Assembly (NCBI GenBank): GCA_051294375.1
Contig: CM119269.1
Span: 21,843,167 to 21,907,166, forward strand
Length of the DNA: 64,000 nt
DNA from: Paraspadella gotoi
Lineage: Eukaryota; Chaetognatha
Direction of reading: 5' to 3'
Shown here: positions 32,917-44,802 of the stretch, one piece after another
How positions within the stretch are numbered: the first letter of the stretch is position 1
How the letters are laid out: the number at the start of each line of letters is the position of its first letter
Position numbers and translations under genes: made by a program
Notes under the pieces: generated by a model
The model's input: the letters and a program-made list of their open reading frames with translations, nothing else
What the model was told of the DNA's origin: nothing
The model's database searches: none

Positions 32917-34100
32917 GACCATGGGAAAATGGCAAATCAATAAAAATAATATAAAGAATAAGTAAAAGACAAACCCCCCCCAAAAAATAACCTTTAAAAT
33001 TAAACATAATACAAAACTAATGAAAAGACATGAAAAAAAAGAATAAAAAAATTTTAAAATGAAAGAATCCAATAAATGGGGAATGGACGACGATTCGGTA
33101 TAACGAAGCCAGAAATTGACGCTGACTGGGAACAATCTCTTTTGTTGTGAACTGAAGGAGAAGAATCACCGTGAGTATGCGAAAATATGGCGTGGGAGAG
33201 AGGGGGGATGGCGAAAAGGCAGGAGCTAGGATGAGGCGGCAGGGGATAGGGGAAAGGAGGGAGGAGAGAGGAGCAGGAGAGAGATGAGAGAGATATAGTA
33301 GAGGAGAGAGAGAGAGAGAGAGAGAGATGATGAGAGAGAGAGGGATGCATAAGGCGTGTGATTGAGAGAATCCTTGTATAAATTAATTAATTTTTATATG
33401 TATGATAGATTAGAATAAATAGAGATAAATAGAGATAAATAGAGAGGTTTAGATAGATAAAAAGATGGCAAGTATTTTCTTTGATGTAGCCAAGCTTCAG
33501 CTTTCACCAATTCAGCTTGACGCTAATTTGTGAAGACGCAGTCGTGAAGTGAAGCTCTTCACGATATGACGAGAAAAAATTTGACGCCGTTCTTATGGTA
33601 AAATTTGCCTTCACGATGTCAAATCGTATTACCATATATCAAAATGTAAGTATGTATAAAGTATATATTAGGTTAGATTTCTACTTAATGTCAAGTCCTT
33701 AGGGATATGGGATTTAAAATTGGGCATCAGAGCTGGTAATGTCACGAGAAGAGAGAAGAGAGAGAGAGAGAGCAGAGGAGATGAGAGAATGAGATGAAGG
33801 GGAGAGAGAGAGAAGATAGAGAGAGAGAGAGAGGACAGATATAAAAAGCAACATAGGCAAAGGAAAACTCAAAAAATAAAATGAAGATATAAATTATAAA
33901 GAAGTCGAGCAATTTCGTTTCGAGGTTTGCGAAAGGATTTAGAGATAGAGAGGAAATGTATATAGGGTGATGGGAAATGATAGATGGAGGATGAAGGAAA
34001 TTGATAGAAGATCTGGTGCTGGGTAACATAAACTTCTTGTCTAATAAATTTAAACCAAGTAAAAAATGGTGGCTGGTGCGGATGGTGCTCGAGCCAAAAT
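32917..34100. other. Unassigned DNA with GA tracts
   Basis: AT-rich with GA-rich tracts at 33240-33345 and 33748-33840. Short direct repeats of ATAGAGATAA occur at 33418-33445. No gene seen. Confidence 0.5.
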
Positions 34101-34571
34101 GGCAGGGCGAATGAGGAGTTAAGGGAATTTTTGCAGGGTGGTGCTTATAATTCGCAGCCTCTGTTTGTAAATACTTGATTGGCAGGCTGAATGAGGAGTT
34201 AGGAAGTTTGGCAGAGTGGTGCTTTATAATTCGAGCCTCTGTGAATATATACTTGATTGGCAGGGCGAATGAGGAGTATAGGGAATTTTGGCAGCGGTCG
34301 TGCTTAATACAATTCGAGCCTCTGATGCTAATATACTTGATGGGCAGGCGCCGAATGTCAGGAGTTAGGGAATTTATGCCGTGGTGTGCTTATAATCGAG
34401 CCTTCTGTGTTATATCTACTTGATTGGCAGGTCGCGAATGAGGAGTTAGGGAATTTTGCAGGGTGGTTGCTTATAATTGAGGCCTCGTGCTATATATACA
34501 TTGCATTGGCAGGGCGAATGGAGGAGTTAGTGGAATTTTGCAGGGTGGTGCTTATAATCGAGCCTCTGTGG
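34101..34571. repeat. Minisatellite, about 80-bp unit, six copies
   Basis: Units start with GGCAGGGCGAATGAGGAGTT near 34101, 34181, 34259, 34343, 34426 and 34508 (spacing 78-84). Each continues through GGGAATTTTGCAGGGTGGTGC, TATAATTCGAGCCTCTG and a TATATACTTGATT end. Copies differ mostly by one-base indels. It lies just before the start of the long direct duplication and is not repeated with it. Confidence 0.94.
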
Positions 34572-34639
34572 GGTGTGGAAATAATAGAGGAGGATGAAGG
34601 AAATGATAGAGATTAAAGTTGCGAAGGGAAAATGCGAGA

Positions 34640-35300
34640 GAAAGAGAAAAAGATAAGTTGAGGAGCAGAGAAGTAAGAATTAAAAGAATTGAGAGAAAAT
34701 GGAGAGCAGACAGATAAAGAAAGGTTGACAGTGTGAACAATTGTAAAGAAAGGAGAAGGAAAGAGAGAGGGAAAAAGCAGAGACAATAATAGGAGAAAAG
34801 GATTAAAGGAAGAGGAGGAAGATAAAGGATAAAGCAGAGGAGAAAGAAAAAGGAAAGGAGGGAAAGGCATAAATGATAAAGGTAAGAGGCAGAAAGTATA
34901 AAGGATAAAGAAGAGGAGAAAGGGATAAATGGAAGAGGAAAAAGAAGAAAGGGAAGAGGGGAAAGGATTAAAGGAAAAGGAAGACGGAGAAAGGATAAAG
35001 GTAGAGGAGAAGTATAAAGGGGATAAAGAAAGAGGAGAAAAGCATAATGGATAAACCGAAGGGAGTGAGAAAAGGATAAAGGCATAAGGAAGAGGAGAAA
35101 GAAGAAAGGAAGAGGGGAAAAGATAAGGATAAAGGGAAAGAGGAGAAAGGAATAAAGCGATAAAAGGAAAGTAGGAACGTTATAAAGGATAAAGACAAGA
35201 GGGAGAAAAAGATAATGGAATAAACGAAAGAGGAGAAAGGATAAAGGATAAAGGAAGCAGGAGAGAAGAGAAAGGAAGGAGGAGACAAGGATAAAGGAGG
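34640..35300. repeat. AGGATAAAGGAAGAGGAGAA purine repeat
   Basis: Almost pure purine strand built of degenerate GGATAAAGGAAGAGGAGAAA units. Its partner in copy 2 is 43967-44530. Frames through it on the minus strand are Leu/Phe/Ser low complexity. Confidence 0.85.
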
Positions 35301-35424
35301 ATTAAAGAAGACGAAAGGATTTTCGATTTTGACGTCGCCCGATCAAAAAATCTTTTGTTGAATTATCAAAAGCTAGAAGAACAAATTGAGAGTCTCACTT
35401 TTTCAGGTCTATCTTTTTTCCATC

Positions 35425-35512
35425 TTCTCTCTCTCTCTCCTCTCTCTCTCTCGCTCTCTCTCTCTCTCTCCTCTCTCTCTCTCATCTCTGCTGTCTCTCT
35501 CTCTCTTCTCTC
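35425..35512. repeat. (CT)n-rich microsatellite
   Basis: CT runs with TCCT and GCT interruptions. In copy 2 the same place is a 130-N gap. Confidence 0.92.
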
Positions 35513-36800
35513 TTATGTATCGTAACTGTGCAACACAGTCCCCCGAGTCCTGAAAACCGTCTCGCCTCCTCCAACTGACAAATCCAATCGTTTTCCTTGT
35601 TCGTGAAATATGATACACAGCCTTCGCCAAAACAAAACCCGATTCCATTTCTAAACACTCTTCTCTTTCCTCGCTGTCTCGCTCTCTCTGTGTCTCTGTC
35701 TCTCTCTCACTTTTTTTTTCTCTTTTCCTTCTTTCCGTTTTGTCTTAGCTTCTTTTTCTTGTGTATATTTTTTATTCCTTCCAGAAAAAAAAAAAGGCGA
35801 AAGAAAAAAACAAAAAAGAAATTCTTTCGATAAAAACTGCCTCTTTCTCTCTACAGGGGTCAGCCCCTCAATAGGTGAGACAAAAATTTACCAGTTGAGT
35901 ACATTGCCAAACGAAACTCATTAACATTTTTATTTTTAAGTATACTTTCAATGAACAAAAAAATTCTCTTATATGGCCTCTTATACCTTAGTAATTATTT
36001 TTTTTGATTCTTTTATTTATAGATAAGAAAGCTTCTTAAAGGCCTAAAATTTTTTTTTGAAATTTTAAATCTTAAGACCAGGATTCAGATAGCTCATAAA
36101 AAGTTGTCTATACCAAAGTATAATTCTTTTTTAAATATTTTAAAGATATTAACATAATAAAAAAAAGCTTTTTAACAAAAAATATTTTAATTATTAATTC
36201 TATGCTCATTATACTCTGTTTTCTTTTTCTTCTTATAATTGTTTTTTTTTTTTCTCTCAGTTTCTCTCCTGTATTTTTCCTCTCTCTCTCTCTCCTCTCT
36301 CTCTCCTCTTCTCGTCTTCTCTCATCTCTCTCTCTCTATCCTCCCCCACTATGCCTCCTTCTTTCTCTCTCTCTCTTGCTCCAATGTGATCTTCACTTGC
36401 TCCTGCTCTTCGACAAAATAAGCAATTTTCAGCGGGAAAATTTGTATTATTTAATCTTTAAAAAAAAGTTTTTAATATTTTTAACAAATATTTTTTTCTA
36501 TTGCAATTTTAATTTTATTCTTCATTTTTTATTCTATCTATTGATCAAAGCATTTTTAACCATATAAATAATCAAAACAAAAATAATATTATTTTGATTT
36601 TAAAAATTAGTAGTAAGTAAAGCTGAAAAATGTTATGAGTGCCGCAGTAGAGACAATCCAGTTTAAGCCCGTTGAAAGTGATTTACATGTATTGGCGCAG
36701 CAATCTGGTATTTTTTTAGACTTTGACATAATATTCTCTATCTTATTCTGTATTCTGTATATTTTGTCTTAATTTTAATATTCACTTACATTGTCCCACT
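35513..36800. other. Unassigned copy-1 DNA
   Basis: AT-rich with CT-rich tracts at 35665-35720 and 36275-36395. Matches 44803-46080. No gene. Confidence 0.5.
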
Positions 36801-36809
36801 TCTTGTTTT

Positions 36810-36892
36810 CTCTCTCTCTCTCTTCTTGCCTCTCTCTCCTCTCCTCTCTCTTCTCTCTCTCTCTCTGCTCTCTCTCTCTCTCTCTCAAAATG
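36810..36892. repeat. (CT)n-rich microsatellite
   Basis: CT tract with CC and TT interruptions, partner near 46108-46165. Confidence 0.92.
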
Positions 36893-37021
36893 CTTCTTGG
36901 CTTCAGTGCCAAACATCCACCCAGATTCCTTTTCAGAGCAAGACTAATACTGCGAATCTTTTCACCTTTTGTTTTTCAATTATTTTCCATAATTCCTAAT
37001 CCCAAGTTAATAAATCTCTTA

Positions 37022-37243
37022 CTCCTCTCTCTCTCTCTTCTCTCTCTCTCCTCTCTTCTCTCTTCTCTCATCTTTCTCTCTCTCTCTTATATTTCATTCC
37101 TCTTCCCGCGACCCAAAATTTACTTCCTCCTTTTTCAACTCCGAAGAGATGATCGACTGCGAACTTCTCTTCTTGTTTTTCTCTTCCGTTTCTTCATCTT
37201 GTATTGGTTGTGAAAGTCTTCCTCTCTCTCTCTCTCCCCACTC

Positions 37244-37274
<31 letters not shown>

Positions 37275-37560
37275 CTCCTCTCTCTCTCTCTCTCTCTCTT
37301 CTCTCCTCTCTCTTTCTCTCTCTCTCTCCTCTATCTCTCTCCTCTCTTCTTCTCTTCTTTCTAATCTCTTCTTTCTTTCTCTCCCTTCTTCTCTCTCTGC
37401 CTTCTCTCTCTATGTATCGCTAACTCTCTCCTCCTCCTCTCTCCCTCTGTCCCCTTCTCTCTCTGTCTCCCTTCCTCTCTCGGGTCAAACTGACTCTCTC
37501 TCCCTCTTTTTCCTCTTCCTCTCTCTCCCTCCCTCCCCCCTCTCCCTTCTCTCTCTCTGA
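37022..37560. repeat. CT-rich microsatellite cluster
   Basis: Several CT runs (37025-37090, 37220-37350, 37380-37555) separated by short unique sequence. The partner in copy 2 is split by an insertion: 46318-46500 and 48860-49090. Confidence 0.9.
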
Positions 37561-38089
37561 GTATTTCAGCCTCGTAATTTTCCCTTCCCCTAGACGAAAG
37601 GAAAATTTTCCAAAACTTTCCCTCATACCGAATTCCGAGGCTAATTGACTCCATCTCTTTTCTCTCTCTCTCCTCTTTCTCTTCACTCTGTCTCGCTCTC
37701 ACTCTATTCTCCCCCCCCCCTAATTTTCTATTCTTTTTTTCTCTTCCTCGTCTCCGCTTTTTACTGCATAATTTTTTCCGTGCGTTTTGGTTCAGAGGGA
37801 AGGAAATCCTTCGACTTCGTTTTGAAAAAAAAGGAAAAAGAAAAAAAGTTTTTTTAAATTTAAATGAGAATTTGTTTTTCTTTTGGTTTCGCAAAGGAGA
37901 GAATCGGGCTTAAGGGGGAAGTTTGTCACGAAAGAGAGAGGGAGAGAGGGAGAGAGAGAGAGAGAAAGAGAGAGAGAGGAGATGAGAGACGAGACGAGAG
38001 AGAGAAGAGAGAGAAGAGAGAGAGAGAAGGTTAAAAATCCCGGCCATAAATTTCCCGCCCGAATTTCAGTACACATTTCTGACATTTTG

Positions 38090-38093
38090 GTCC

Positions 38094-38154
<61 letters not shown>

Positions 38155-38183
38155 TCTCTCTCTCTCTCTCTCATTCTCTCTCA
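38090..38183. repeat. (CT)n microsatellite
   Basis: CT run with a few TT and AT interruptions. An opposite-sense GA tract lies at 37930-38025, so this is another GA/CT facing pair. Partner at 49670-49760. Confidence 0.94.
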
Positions 38184-38940
38184 CACCCTTTCAGCCCCTT
38201 CCATATTTTCGGGCCATTTTTAAGGGGGATTTTAACCACTCGTGTGGCTTCGCGTTTTCTGCTTCCATTTTGGTTTCTGATCCTCACTTTATTTTTTTCA
38301 TTTTTTTATTTTTTGGTTTCTCTTCTTTTATTTTTTCTTTCTTTTTTATTCTATGATTTTCCTACTTCCCTTAAACTTATTTCATATTTCCCTTTATCTT
38401 TTCTTTATTTTCTTTTCTCTTTTCTTTACCATATCTTTCTCCTTCTTTTTTCCTCTTCTTTTTTTCTGACAAAAACAACCTTCTCACTTTATTCAAATAA
38501 CGATTTTTTTATAATTAAAGTCCTACTTGGAAAACGTTTTCCCGTTTCTTACCAACCTTTCCCTACCTGCTCTCTTTCCTACCATCCTTCCCTACCTTTC
38601 TCTCGATTCTTTTTTTAATATCTCTCCCCTTTCTCCTCCCATCGCACCACGCAGGTCAATTTTCCTCCTCACTTCACTTCTCCTCCCTCCTCCTCTTTCC
38701 TCCTCCCTCCTCCTCTTCCCTCAAAACGCCATCTGGCATTCCAGTTCCCAATCGCCCGCCCTCCCCGCGCGCCCTCTTCCGGTCGAAAGCGTTATCTCTC
38801 TCCCTGCGCAGCCGTTTAATTACAACGCGATAGTCGCAAAGTAATGGTCGTTTCCCTTCGTTGATGTTTTGTGCGGGTCTTCTCGCTGTTTGTTCCTTAT
38901 TTTCTGGTGTCGTCCATGTCGTTCTTCGTGAACTGGATCA
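38184..38940. other. Unassigned T/C-rich DNA
   Basis: T-rich then CCTCCTCC-rich sequence followed by a GC-richer patch (38730-38850) holding CGCGCGCCCTCTTCCGGTCG. Repeated at 49780-50430. No gene recognised. Confidence 0.5.
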
Positions 38941-38949
38941 TGCTTTTAC

Positions 38950-39200
38950 TTAACCTGTTTGTTGATATTGTTGTGTTGTCGTTTTTGTGTGTGTTAATTG
39001 TCATTGTCGTGTCGTTGTCGTTTTGTGTTGTTGTTGTAGTCCTTAAACTGTCATTGTCATCAACATCGTTGTTGTTGTATTGTTGTTCAAATCTTTGACG
39101 TTCATGATTTTCGATGATCCCGTAACCTCTAATGATCGAACCGTGATGTTGTTTGCCCTTGTTGTGTTGTTGTTTAACCCTCGTCGTCATCGTCTTCGTC
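38950..39200. repeat. GTT/GTC trinucleotide-like tract
   Basis: Interrupted GTTGTTGTTG and GTCGTCATCG words. The partner at 50520-50830 is much cleaner and slightly longer, suggesting that copy 1 is an error-rich or truncated reading of the same array. Confidence 0.88.
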
Positions 39201-39559
39201 GTCCGTCTCACGTTCGTACTCGGTCATCTAATTAAAACAAAACTCGTCCACTAACCGAACTGTTGTTAAGTTGTTTTTGTTAAATTATTAAAACAAAAGA
39301 CCGTGCAAATAAGGTCAAGTTTTGTTATTTTCTTACAAAAGATCGTTTTTGGTTTATGTGTTAATTGTTAGGTTTTTGTCATTTTATAGAAAGAGAGAGC
39401 TCTTGTTTTTATTTTTTAATTTGTTAATTTTAGTCATTTTATAAACAATAGTTCCCTGCTTGCTATCGTGCGATAAAAAATATTTATTATCAAAAAATTG
39501 ACGCTAGAAAAAATCTCTTCAAATTCTTTTAAAATGGAGACCTCCTTTCTCTTCTCTCT

Positions 39560-39563
39560 CTTC

Positions 39564-39605
<42 letters not shown>
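39560..39605. repeat. (CT)n microsatellite
   Basis: CT run of about 22 units. In copy 2 the corresponding place holds a longer TCTC/CCTC-rich stretch (51970-52220). Confidence 0.95.
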
Positions 39606-39607
<2 letters not shown>

Positions 39608-39954
39608 CTGCCACGAAACAACACTACATGTTACGCAAAGATAAAAAATAATCATAAATCTCTCCCAAACACGTACTCCGCGATAATGTCAGAGACGAAA
39701 AATAATATTTTCGGCGTCTCGTGTTTTATTTATATTTTCTCATTAAAAAATTATTTTCTTGCCTTTTACCTTCGTTCCTCCTCCTCATCTTTTTATTTCT
39801 TTCTTATTTTCCGTTGTTCTTTTGTTTTTTGTCTTTTCTTCGCCAACCATTTTGGCTTCCTTTCCCAGAACGCCGCATTCATTCTTTAATTTAACATTTT
39901 TTAAATAAAAAAACTTTAAGCTAATAATAAAAAAAAGGAATGGTAGTAATTAAG

Positions 39955-40090
39955 TAATAGGGGTTTAGGCATTAGGATAGAGCCTAAGGATTAGGGTTAG
40001 GGGAAGGTTAGGCTTTGGATTAGAGTTTAGGGATTAGAGTTTAAGGATTGGATTATGGGTTATGGATAGTAATATAGGTTAAGGCTTTGA
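39955..40090. repeat. Degenerate TTAGGG-like island, copy 1
   Basis: GGATTAGGGTTAGGGG followed by diverged GGATTAGAGTTTAGGG words. It resembles degenerate telomere-type hexamers, but unit length drifts between 6 and 15. The partner is 52620-52800. Confidence 0.6.
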
Positions 40091-40399
40091 ATCATAAATT
40101 AAAAACTTATTTCGTTTAATTTTAGTTTGAATTAAAATCTGGAAAATAAAAAACAGAAATGGGTCGCTTGTGGGAAACACGAGAACCCAGATTTTTTTCT
40201 TTATCCCATTTTGTCCCTTAACGCTTATGCTTTGTTTCTCTGGTTATTAGTTCTCTCTTCCATTTATTTCTTCTTTCCTTCTTTTATATATCCTGTTATT
40301 CTTCCGTTTCTTTCTTGTTTCCCTTTTTTCTTTTTTTTCCCTAATTTTTTTTCTTCTTTTTTTTCCAATTTTCCCCACCCCTTATTCCATATTCCCTAA

Positions 40400-40950
40400 C
40401 ACCTCTCTCCCCGCTTTCTCTTTCCTCTCTTCTTCACTTTCTATTCCCATCTTATCGTTCCTCTTTCTTTTCTTCTTCACTTCCTTCTCCCCTTCCTTTC
40501 TTCTTCTTCTTTCATACCCCTTTCTATCCTCTCCCTTTCCTTCCCCTCTTTCCTTTCCCTCTCCTCTTTCCTTCTTTTCTTCTTCCTCTTTCTTCCTTTT
40601 TCTTCCTCTTTGCAACCCCCCCTCGCCTCTCTCTTCCTTTTCATCCCCCCCCACATACCTCCCCCAGATCCTCCTCCTTTCAGGACTCTGCTCAAACTGT
40701 CCTCCTTTCTTTTCTTCTCTCTGTCCCTCTCTTCTTTCCTTCCCATTCCTCCTCTTCCTCCTTCTTCTCTCTTCTGTCCTCTCTTCCTTCTCCATCCTCC
40801 TCTTCCTCCTTTCTTTCTCTCTCTGTCCTCTCTTTCTTCCTCCCATCTCCTCTTCCTCCTTTCTTTCCTCCATCCTGTCTTCTTTCCTCCATCCTCCTCT
40901 TTCCTCCTCCTCTTCCTCCTCCTCTCCCTCCATCCGCCCATACCACCATC
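40400..40950. repeat. Pyrimidine-rich low-complexity tract
   Basis: TCCTCCTTTCTTCC words with almost no purines on the plus strand. The long Glu/Lys/Arg frames on the minus strand are artefacts of this composition. Confidence 0.85.
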
Positions 40951-41591
40951 CAAACAGCGCCGTATCGAACTCGGGCTTCTCTCCCAAGAGAACGAAACAG
41001 ACAGAGGGCGCCGCTACGTAAAGGCGCCGGACAATGACCGCGGCGTCGCCCGGCTTTGACCGGTTCGGCCCTCGCTATCAGCAGCCCTCATGAAATAAGA
41101 AAAAGCAAGCGACGCCAATTCTAAACTGAATTTTGACGTCGGGGAGAGGGCTGTTCAAACGCTTTGGCTTTCGCCGTTGTCGGTCGACGTTGTAGTTGTC
41201 GTCTTCGTCATCGTCGGTTTCGTCGTCTGTCGGCGCGCTATTTAGCGTTAATTATAAAAATTCTCTCGGGGAGATGGCGCGTCGAACGCTCTGGTCCGAA
41301 GCGGCCGACTGTTCTTTTTTTTTTTCCTTTTTTTTTCTTTCCTTTTTTTTCTCTTTTCTTCTCTTTCTTTTCTCGCCTTTTTTTTCCTTCCTCTTGTCTC
41401 CAATGTCGAACGTTCACAGCTTTTTCACAGTTTCTCTCTCTGTTCTTTGCCATTCGTGATCTGTGAATCTTTCTTTTTTCCTCTTTCACAAGTTTTTTTT
41501 TTCTTTTCTTTTTTCTTTAAAAGTCGTTTTTTTCTTATGTCTCTTTTTCTCGCAATAGTTTTTATTTCTGTCTTTCTGGCTTATTTCATCT

Positions 41592-41695
41592 ATTCTCACA
41601 TCGTGAACTTTGTACGATCCGTCTCACATCGTGAACTATGTAGGAATTCCGTCTCACATCAGTGAACTTCGTACGATTCCGTCTACACATCTCGT
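41592..41695. repeat. Tandem 33-bp repeat, copy 1
   Basis: Three to four units of TCTCACATCGTGAACT followed by GTACGATTCCG. Partner at 55386-55490. Confidence 0.9.
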
Positions 41696-41699
41696 CCGG

Positions 41700-42190
41700 T
41701 CTTTCCTCTTATGCCTGTCGTCTCAATCGCGGTGTTTCAACTTATGAAAATTTTTTTTTAAATTATATTCTTTATATAACTTTTGTTAAATATGTTACAT
41801 GATATTTTAGGTTAAAGCTCGCGTAATGACCAAACGTTTTATTCACTATAGTAGTTTACTTACAAAGTGTGAAAAAAGTGGAGAATTTGACCTTTTTTCC
41901 TATTTTGATTGCTGAAGGACATTGAAAGTTTTAAATACAACAATTTTATCATTTTGAATCAACTTTTTAGGAAGATCGAATGCTTTAATAAACATTTTTT
42001 AAAAATTATTTTGAAATTATGTCTTATAAGGATATTACTATAAATATATTGTAATTAAGATTACTTTTCCCCAAAAACAATCGTAAACAAAATATTTTGT
42101 ACTCCTTAATCATACTATTCTTCACTGTCTAAATTATCCTCTGTTTGTCACTCAAATAACAATTTAGTTCCCCAGTGCTCCACTCTATTT
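41700..42190. other. AT-rich spacer
   Basis: AT-rich, no gene. Partner at 55500-55990. Confidence 0.5.
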
Positions 42191-42194
42191 TATA

Positions 42195-42450
42195 GAGTCA
42201 GGATCTTCCCCGCTTCTTCCCTTCTCCTCCCCTTCCCCTCCCCTATCTTCCCCCTCTCTTTCTCTCCCTTCCTTCCCTTTCCCCTCTCCCTCTCTTCCTC
42301 CTTCCCTCTCTCCCCCTCTCTCCCTACCATTCTCCTCTCTCCCCTCTCTCCTCCTTCTCCTCTTCCCCCTCCTCCCCTCCTACTCCTCTCTCCCCCTCTC
42401 TCCCTCTTCTCCTCTCTCCCCCTCCTCCCTCCTGCCTCTCTTTCCCTTTT
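42195..42450. repeat. CCCCTCTC pyrimidine tract
   Basis: CTCTCCCCCTCTCTCCCTCC words repeat irregularly. Partner at 56010-56260. Confidence 0.88.
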
Positions 42451-42520
42451 CATCTTTGTAATGTGACTTCTCACAGTCAAGGGTGAAATTCAATAACCGA
42501 AAATACATTTCGCCACCGCA

Positions 42521-42522
<2 letters not shown>

Positions 42523-42574
<52 letters not shown>

Positions 42575-42612
42575 CTCGCGCTCTCTCTCCGCTCTCCCAC
42601 TCTCTCTCCTCT
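42523..42612. repeat. (CT)n microsatellite
   Basis: CT run of about 24 units followed by CGCTCTCTC variants. Partner at 56328-56440. Confidence 0.95.
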
Positions 42613-42980
42613 TGTCTCCTTATCTCTTGAAGACCGACCCTACATTGCACAATGCGCAATTCACAAAACTTAAAAGATGTTAATCATGCTTCAATTGTTA
42701 TATATTCAAGGGCGGAAAAAAAGTTATATCTACTTGTAGGAATGATGAAAGCTTAAACCACCAAAAGCCTGTCCATTGTTTATTTAATGACATGAATAAT
42801 TTTATATTAGTTGTAAAATTTTGATAAATAATTGGTTAAAGTATCATTCATTTATTACTGAAGTAAATATTAAAAAAAATACACAAAAACGAAGGCTAAG
42901 TCAGTTTATCGAGCCAGCAAAAAAAAAAATAGGAAAAGGAGAAGAGAGGAAGAGGCGGCAGCAAACGGAAAATACCAATC

Positions 42981-43190
42981 CTCTGTAATGGCGCAGCTGG
43001 GTCAATCATATCTCCGAACGAGGGTCCAGGGTTCGATCCCATGGGGTAAAAAGGATATTATCCGGTAGATGCAGGCCTTTACTGGCCGTTTAATGTTACC
43101 CGCGCGTTTTTTAAGAGGCTGGAGTGACATGGGCCTATTTCTCCTTTAAGGTAAATGATGAAATGAATGATGAATATTTGAATGTACAAG
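42981..43190 (+). mobile_element. tRNA-derived SINE, copy 1
   Basis: TGGCGCAGCTGG (42989-43000) matches the A box and GTTCGATCC (43031-43039) the B box of RNA polymerase III promoters, 42 bases apart. The second copy has a perfect CCAGG/CCTGG T stem. A body of about 110 bases with GGATATTATCCGG and CCGTTTAATG follows, ending in a TGAA-rich tail (43150-43180). The anticodon-like loop reads CCGAAC. It is a SINE rather than a tRNA gene because acceptor strands do not pair. It lies within the long duplication and recurs at 56791. Confidence 0.78.
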
Positions 43191-43248
43191 GGCGAAGAAG
43201 CAAGATTGGCAATCTTTCAGGCTTTGCGGGATAAGCAAATGTAGGCGA

Positions 43249-43312
43249 CGGGGAGGCATGGTAAAAGGGAGGCCATGTTAAAAGGGGAGGCATGGTAAAA
43301 AGCATGAAGAAA
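43249..43312. repeat. Tandem 20-bp repeat GGGGAGGCATGGTAAAAA, copy 1
   Basis: Three units directly following the SINE. Partner at 57060-57118. Confidence 0.9.
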
Positions 43313-43499
43313 GAAAAGGGTGGAGAGAAAGTTGGTATCTCGAGAACGTAGAGGAGTCAGACTTAGTTGATGGGTAAGTGGGTTAGGTAAGCTCCTTCCC
43401 TTTCCTCGCCTCGTTGGGCCTTGAATATTGAATTCGCGAATTTGACTTTTTAATGTTACCCAATTTCTTTTCTTTCTTGTTTTTCTTTTCTCATATTTT

Positions 43500-43740
43500 G
43501 AGTAAGAAGAAGAGGGAGAGAGAAGGAGGGAAAGAAATTGAGTTGAAGAGAGAGAGAGAAGATTAGAGTAGGAAAATGAGAGGAAGGAGAATAGATAGAA
43601 AAAAAAGAGGAGGAAAAGAGGTTGACAGTTGAAAGAAAGAGGGAGAGAGATTTATGTGGAAAGAAAGGAGGTTAACGAATTTAAAAAGAAAGAGAAATAA
43701 AATGAAAGAAAGAGAACGGGGTGATGAAAAAGTTAAGAAG
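43500..43740. repeat. Purine-rich GAAAGA/GAGAGA tract
   Basis: Degenerate GA and GAAA words. Partner at 57345-57610. Confidence 0.85.
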
Positions 43741-43784
43741 GAAAGATAATAAAAATGTATAAATGTATAGTATGTACGTAAGGA

Positions 43785-43930
43785 TAATAAAAGGCAATCG
43801 CGCGGCGAGCACCGTGCCCTCGCACGGCCTGCGCTCGATAGCATGTCGGCACATCCCCACAAAGACAGTACATCGACTATGAGCAGTGCGTAGTCGATCG
43901 ACTCACCAGCTGTCGAACCCCTCCCTACTA
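43785..43930. other. GC-rich island, substitution-rich between copies
   Basis: GC-rich patch in purine-rich DNA with GCGCGGCGAGC and TCGATCGACTC words. In copy 2 the same slot (57640-57765) keeps the skeleton but reads GCAGCACCTGCAGCACC and differs by substitutions as well as indels. I cannot name it; a reading frame on the minus strand is short and unsupported. Confidence 0.4.
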
Positions 43931-44634
43931 TGAATGGCCCCATTTCAGCTTAAAATCTCTCTTTGAGAAGGAAGAGAGAGGAAAAAGAGAGACAATAATA
44001 GGAGAAAGGATAAAGGAAGAGGAGAAATGATAAAGGATAAAGGAAGAGGAGAAAGAATAAAGGAAGAGGGAAAGGATAAGGATAAGGAAGAGTAGAAAAA
44101 GGAAGAGAGGAAAAGTATAAAGGATAAGAAAGAGAGAAAGGATAAAGGAAGAGGAGAAAGAAGAAAAAGAGGAAGAGGGGAGGATAAAAGAGCGGATAAA
44201 GAAAGGAGAAAGGATAAAGGAAGAGGAGAAAGTATAGGATAAAAAGAAACGCAGGAGAAAAAGATAAAGTGGGATAAAGCCGAAGAGGAGAAAAGGATTA
44301 AAGGTCAAACGGAAGAGGAGAAAGAAGAAAAAGGAAAGAGGGGAAAAAGAATAGAAGGATAAAGGAAGAGGAGACCAAAAGGAGTAAAGGGATACAAGGA
44401 AGAGGAGGACAGTATAAAGGATAAAGAAAGAGGAGAAAAGATAATGGATAAACGAAGAGGAGAAAGGATAAAGGATAAAGGAAGAGGAGAAAGAAGAAAG
44501 GAAGAGGAGAAAGGATAAAGGAGGATTTAAAGAAGACGAAAGGATTTTCGGATTTTGACGTCGATCAAAAAAATCTTTGTTGGAATTATCAAAAGTAGAA
44601 GAAAAATTGAGAGTCTCACTTTTTCAGGTCTATC

Positions 44635-44672
<38 letters not shown>

Positions 44673-44802
44673 NNNNNNNNNNNNNNNNNNNNNNNNNNNN
44701 NNNNNNNNNNNNNNNNNNNNNNNNNNNNNNNNNNNNNNNNNNNNNNNNNNNNNNNNNNNNNNNNNNNNNNNNNNNNNNNNNNNNNNNNNNNNNNNNNNNN
44801 NN
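44673..44802. other. Assembly gap, 130 N
   Basis: Within a CT tract that copy 1 reads through at 35425-35512. Confidence 0.97.

Larger units (their letters stand above)
34755..43950 (+). repeat. Long direct duplication, copy 1
   Basis: The order of landmarks is repeated in 43967-57792: AGGATAAAGG purine tract, GATTTTGACGTCG block, CT tracts, GTT/GTC tract, TTAGGG-like island, pyrimidine tract, 33-bp repeats, tRNA-derived SINE, 20-bp repeat, and the closing CCCCATTTCAGCTTA. The two copies abut. Differences are dominated by short indels, with a few larger insertions in copy 2. No gene in either copy. Confidence 0.93.

Noticed and set aside
40382-40987. Glu/Lys/Arg-rich minus-strand frame
   Set aside because: Composition follows from the TCCTCC/TTCC pyrimidine tract; overlapping frames on the same strand look alike.
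42989-43060. Functional tRNA gene
   Set aside because: A and B boxes are good, but acceptor strands do not pair, and a SINE body and GAAT tail follow.
43785-43930. Solo LTR
   Set aside because: GC-rich island with a TATAAA-like word nearby, but no TG...CA ends or target duplication that I can support.
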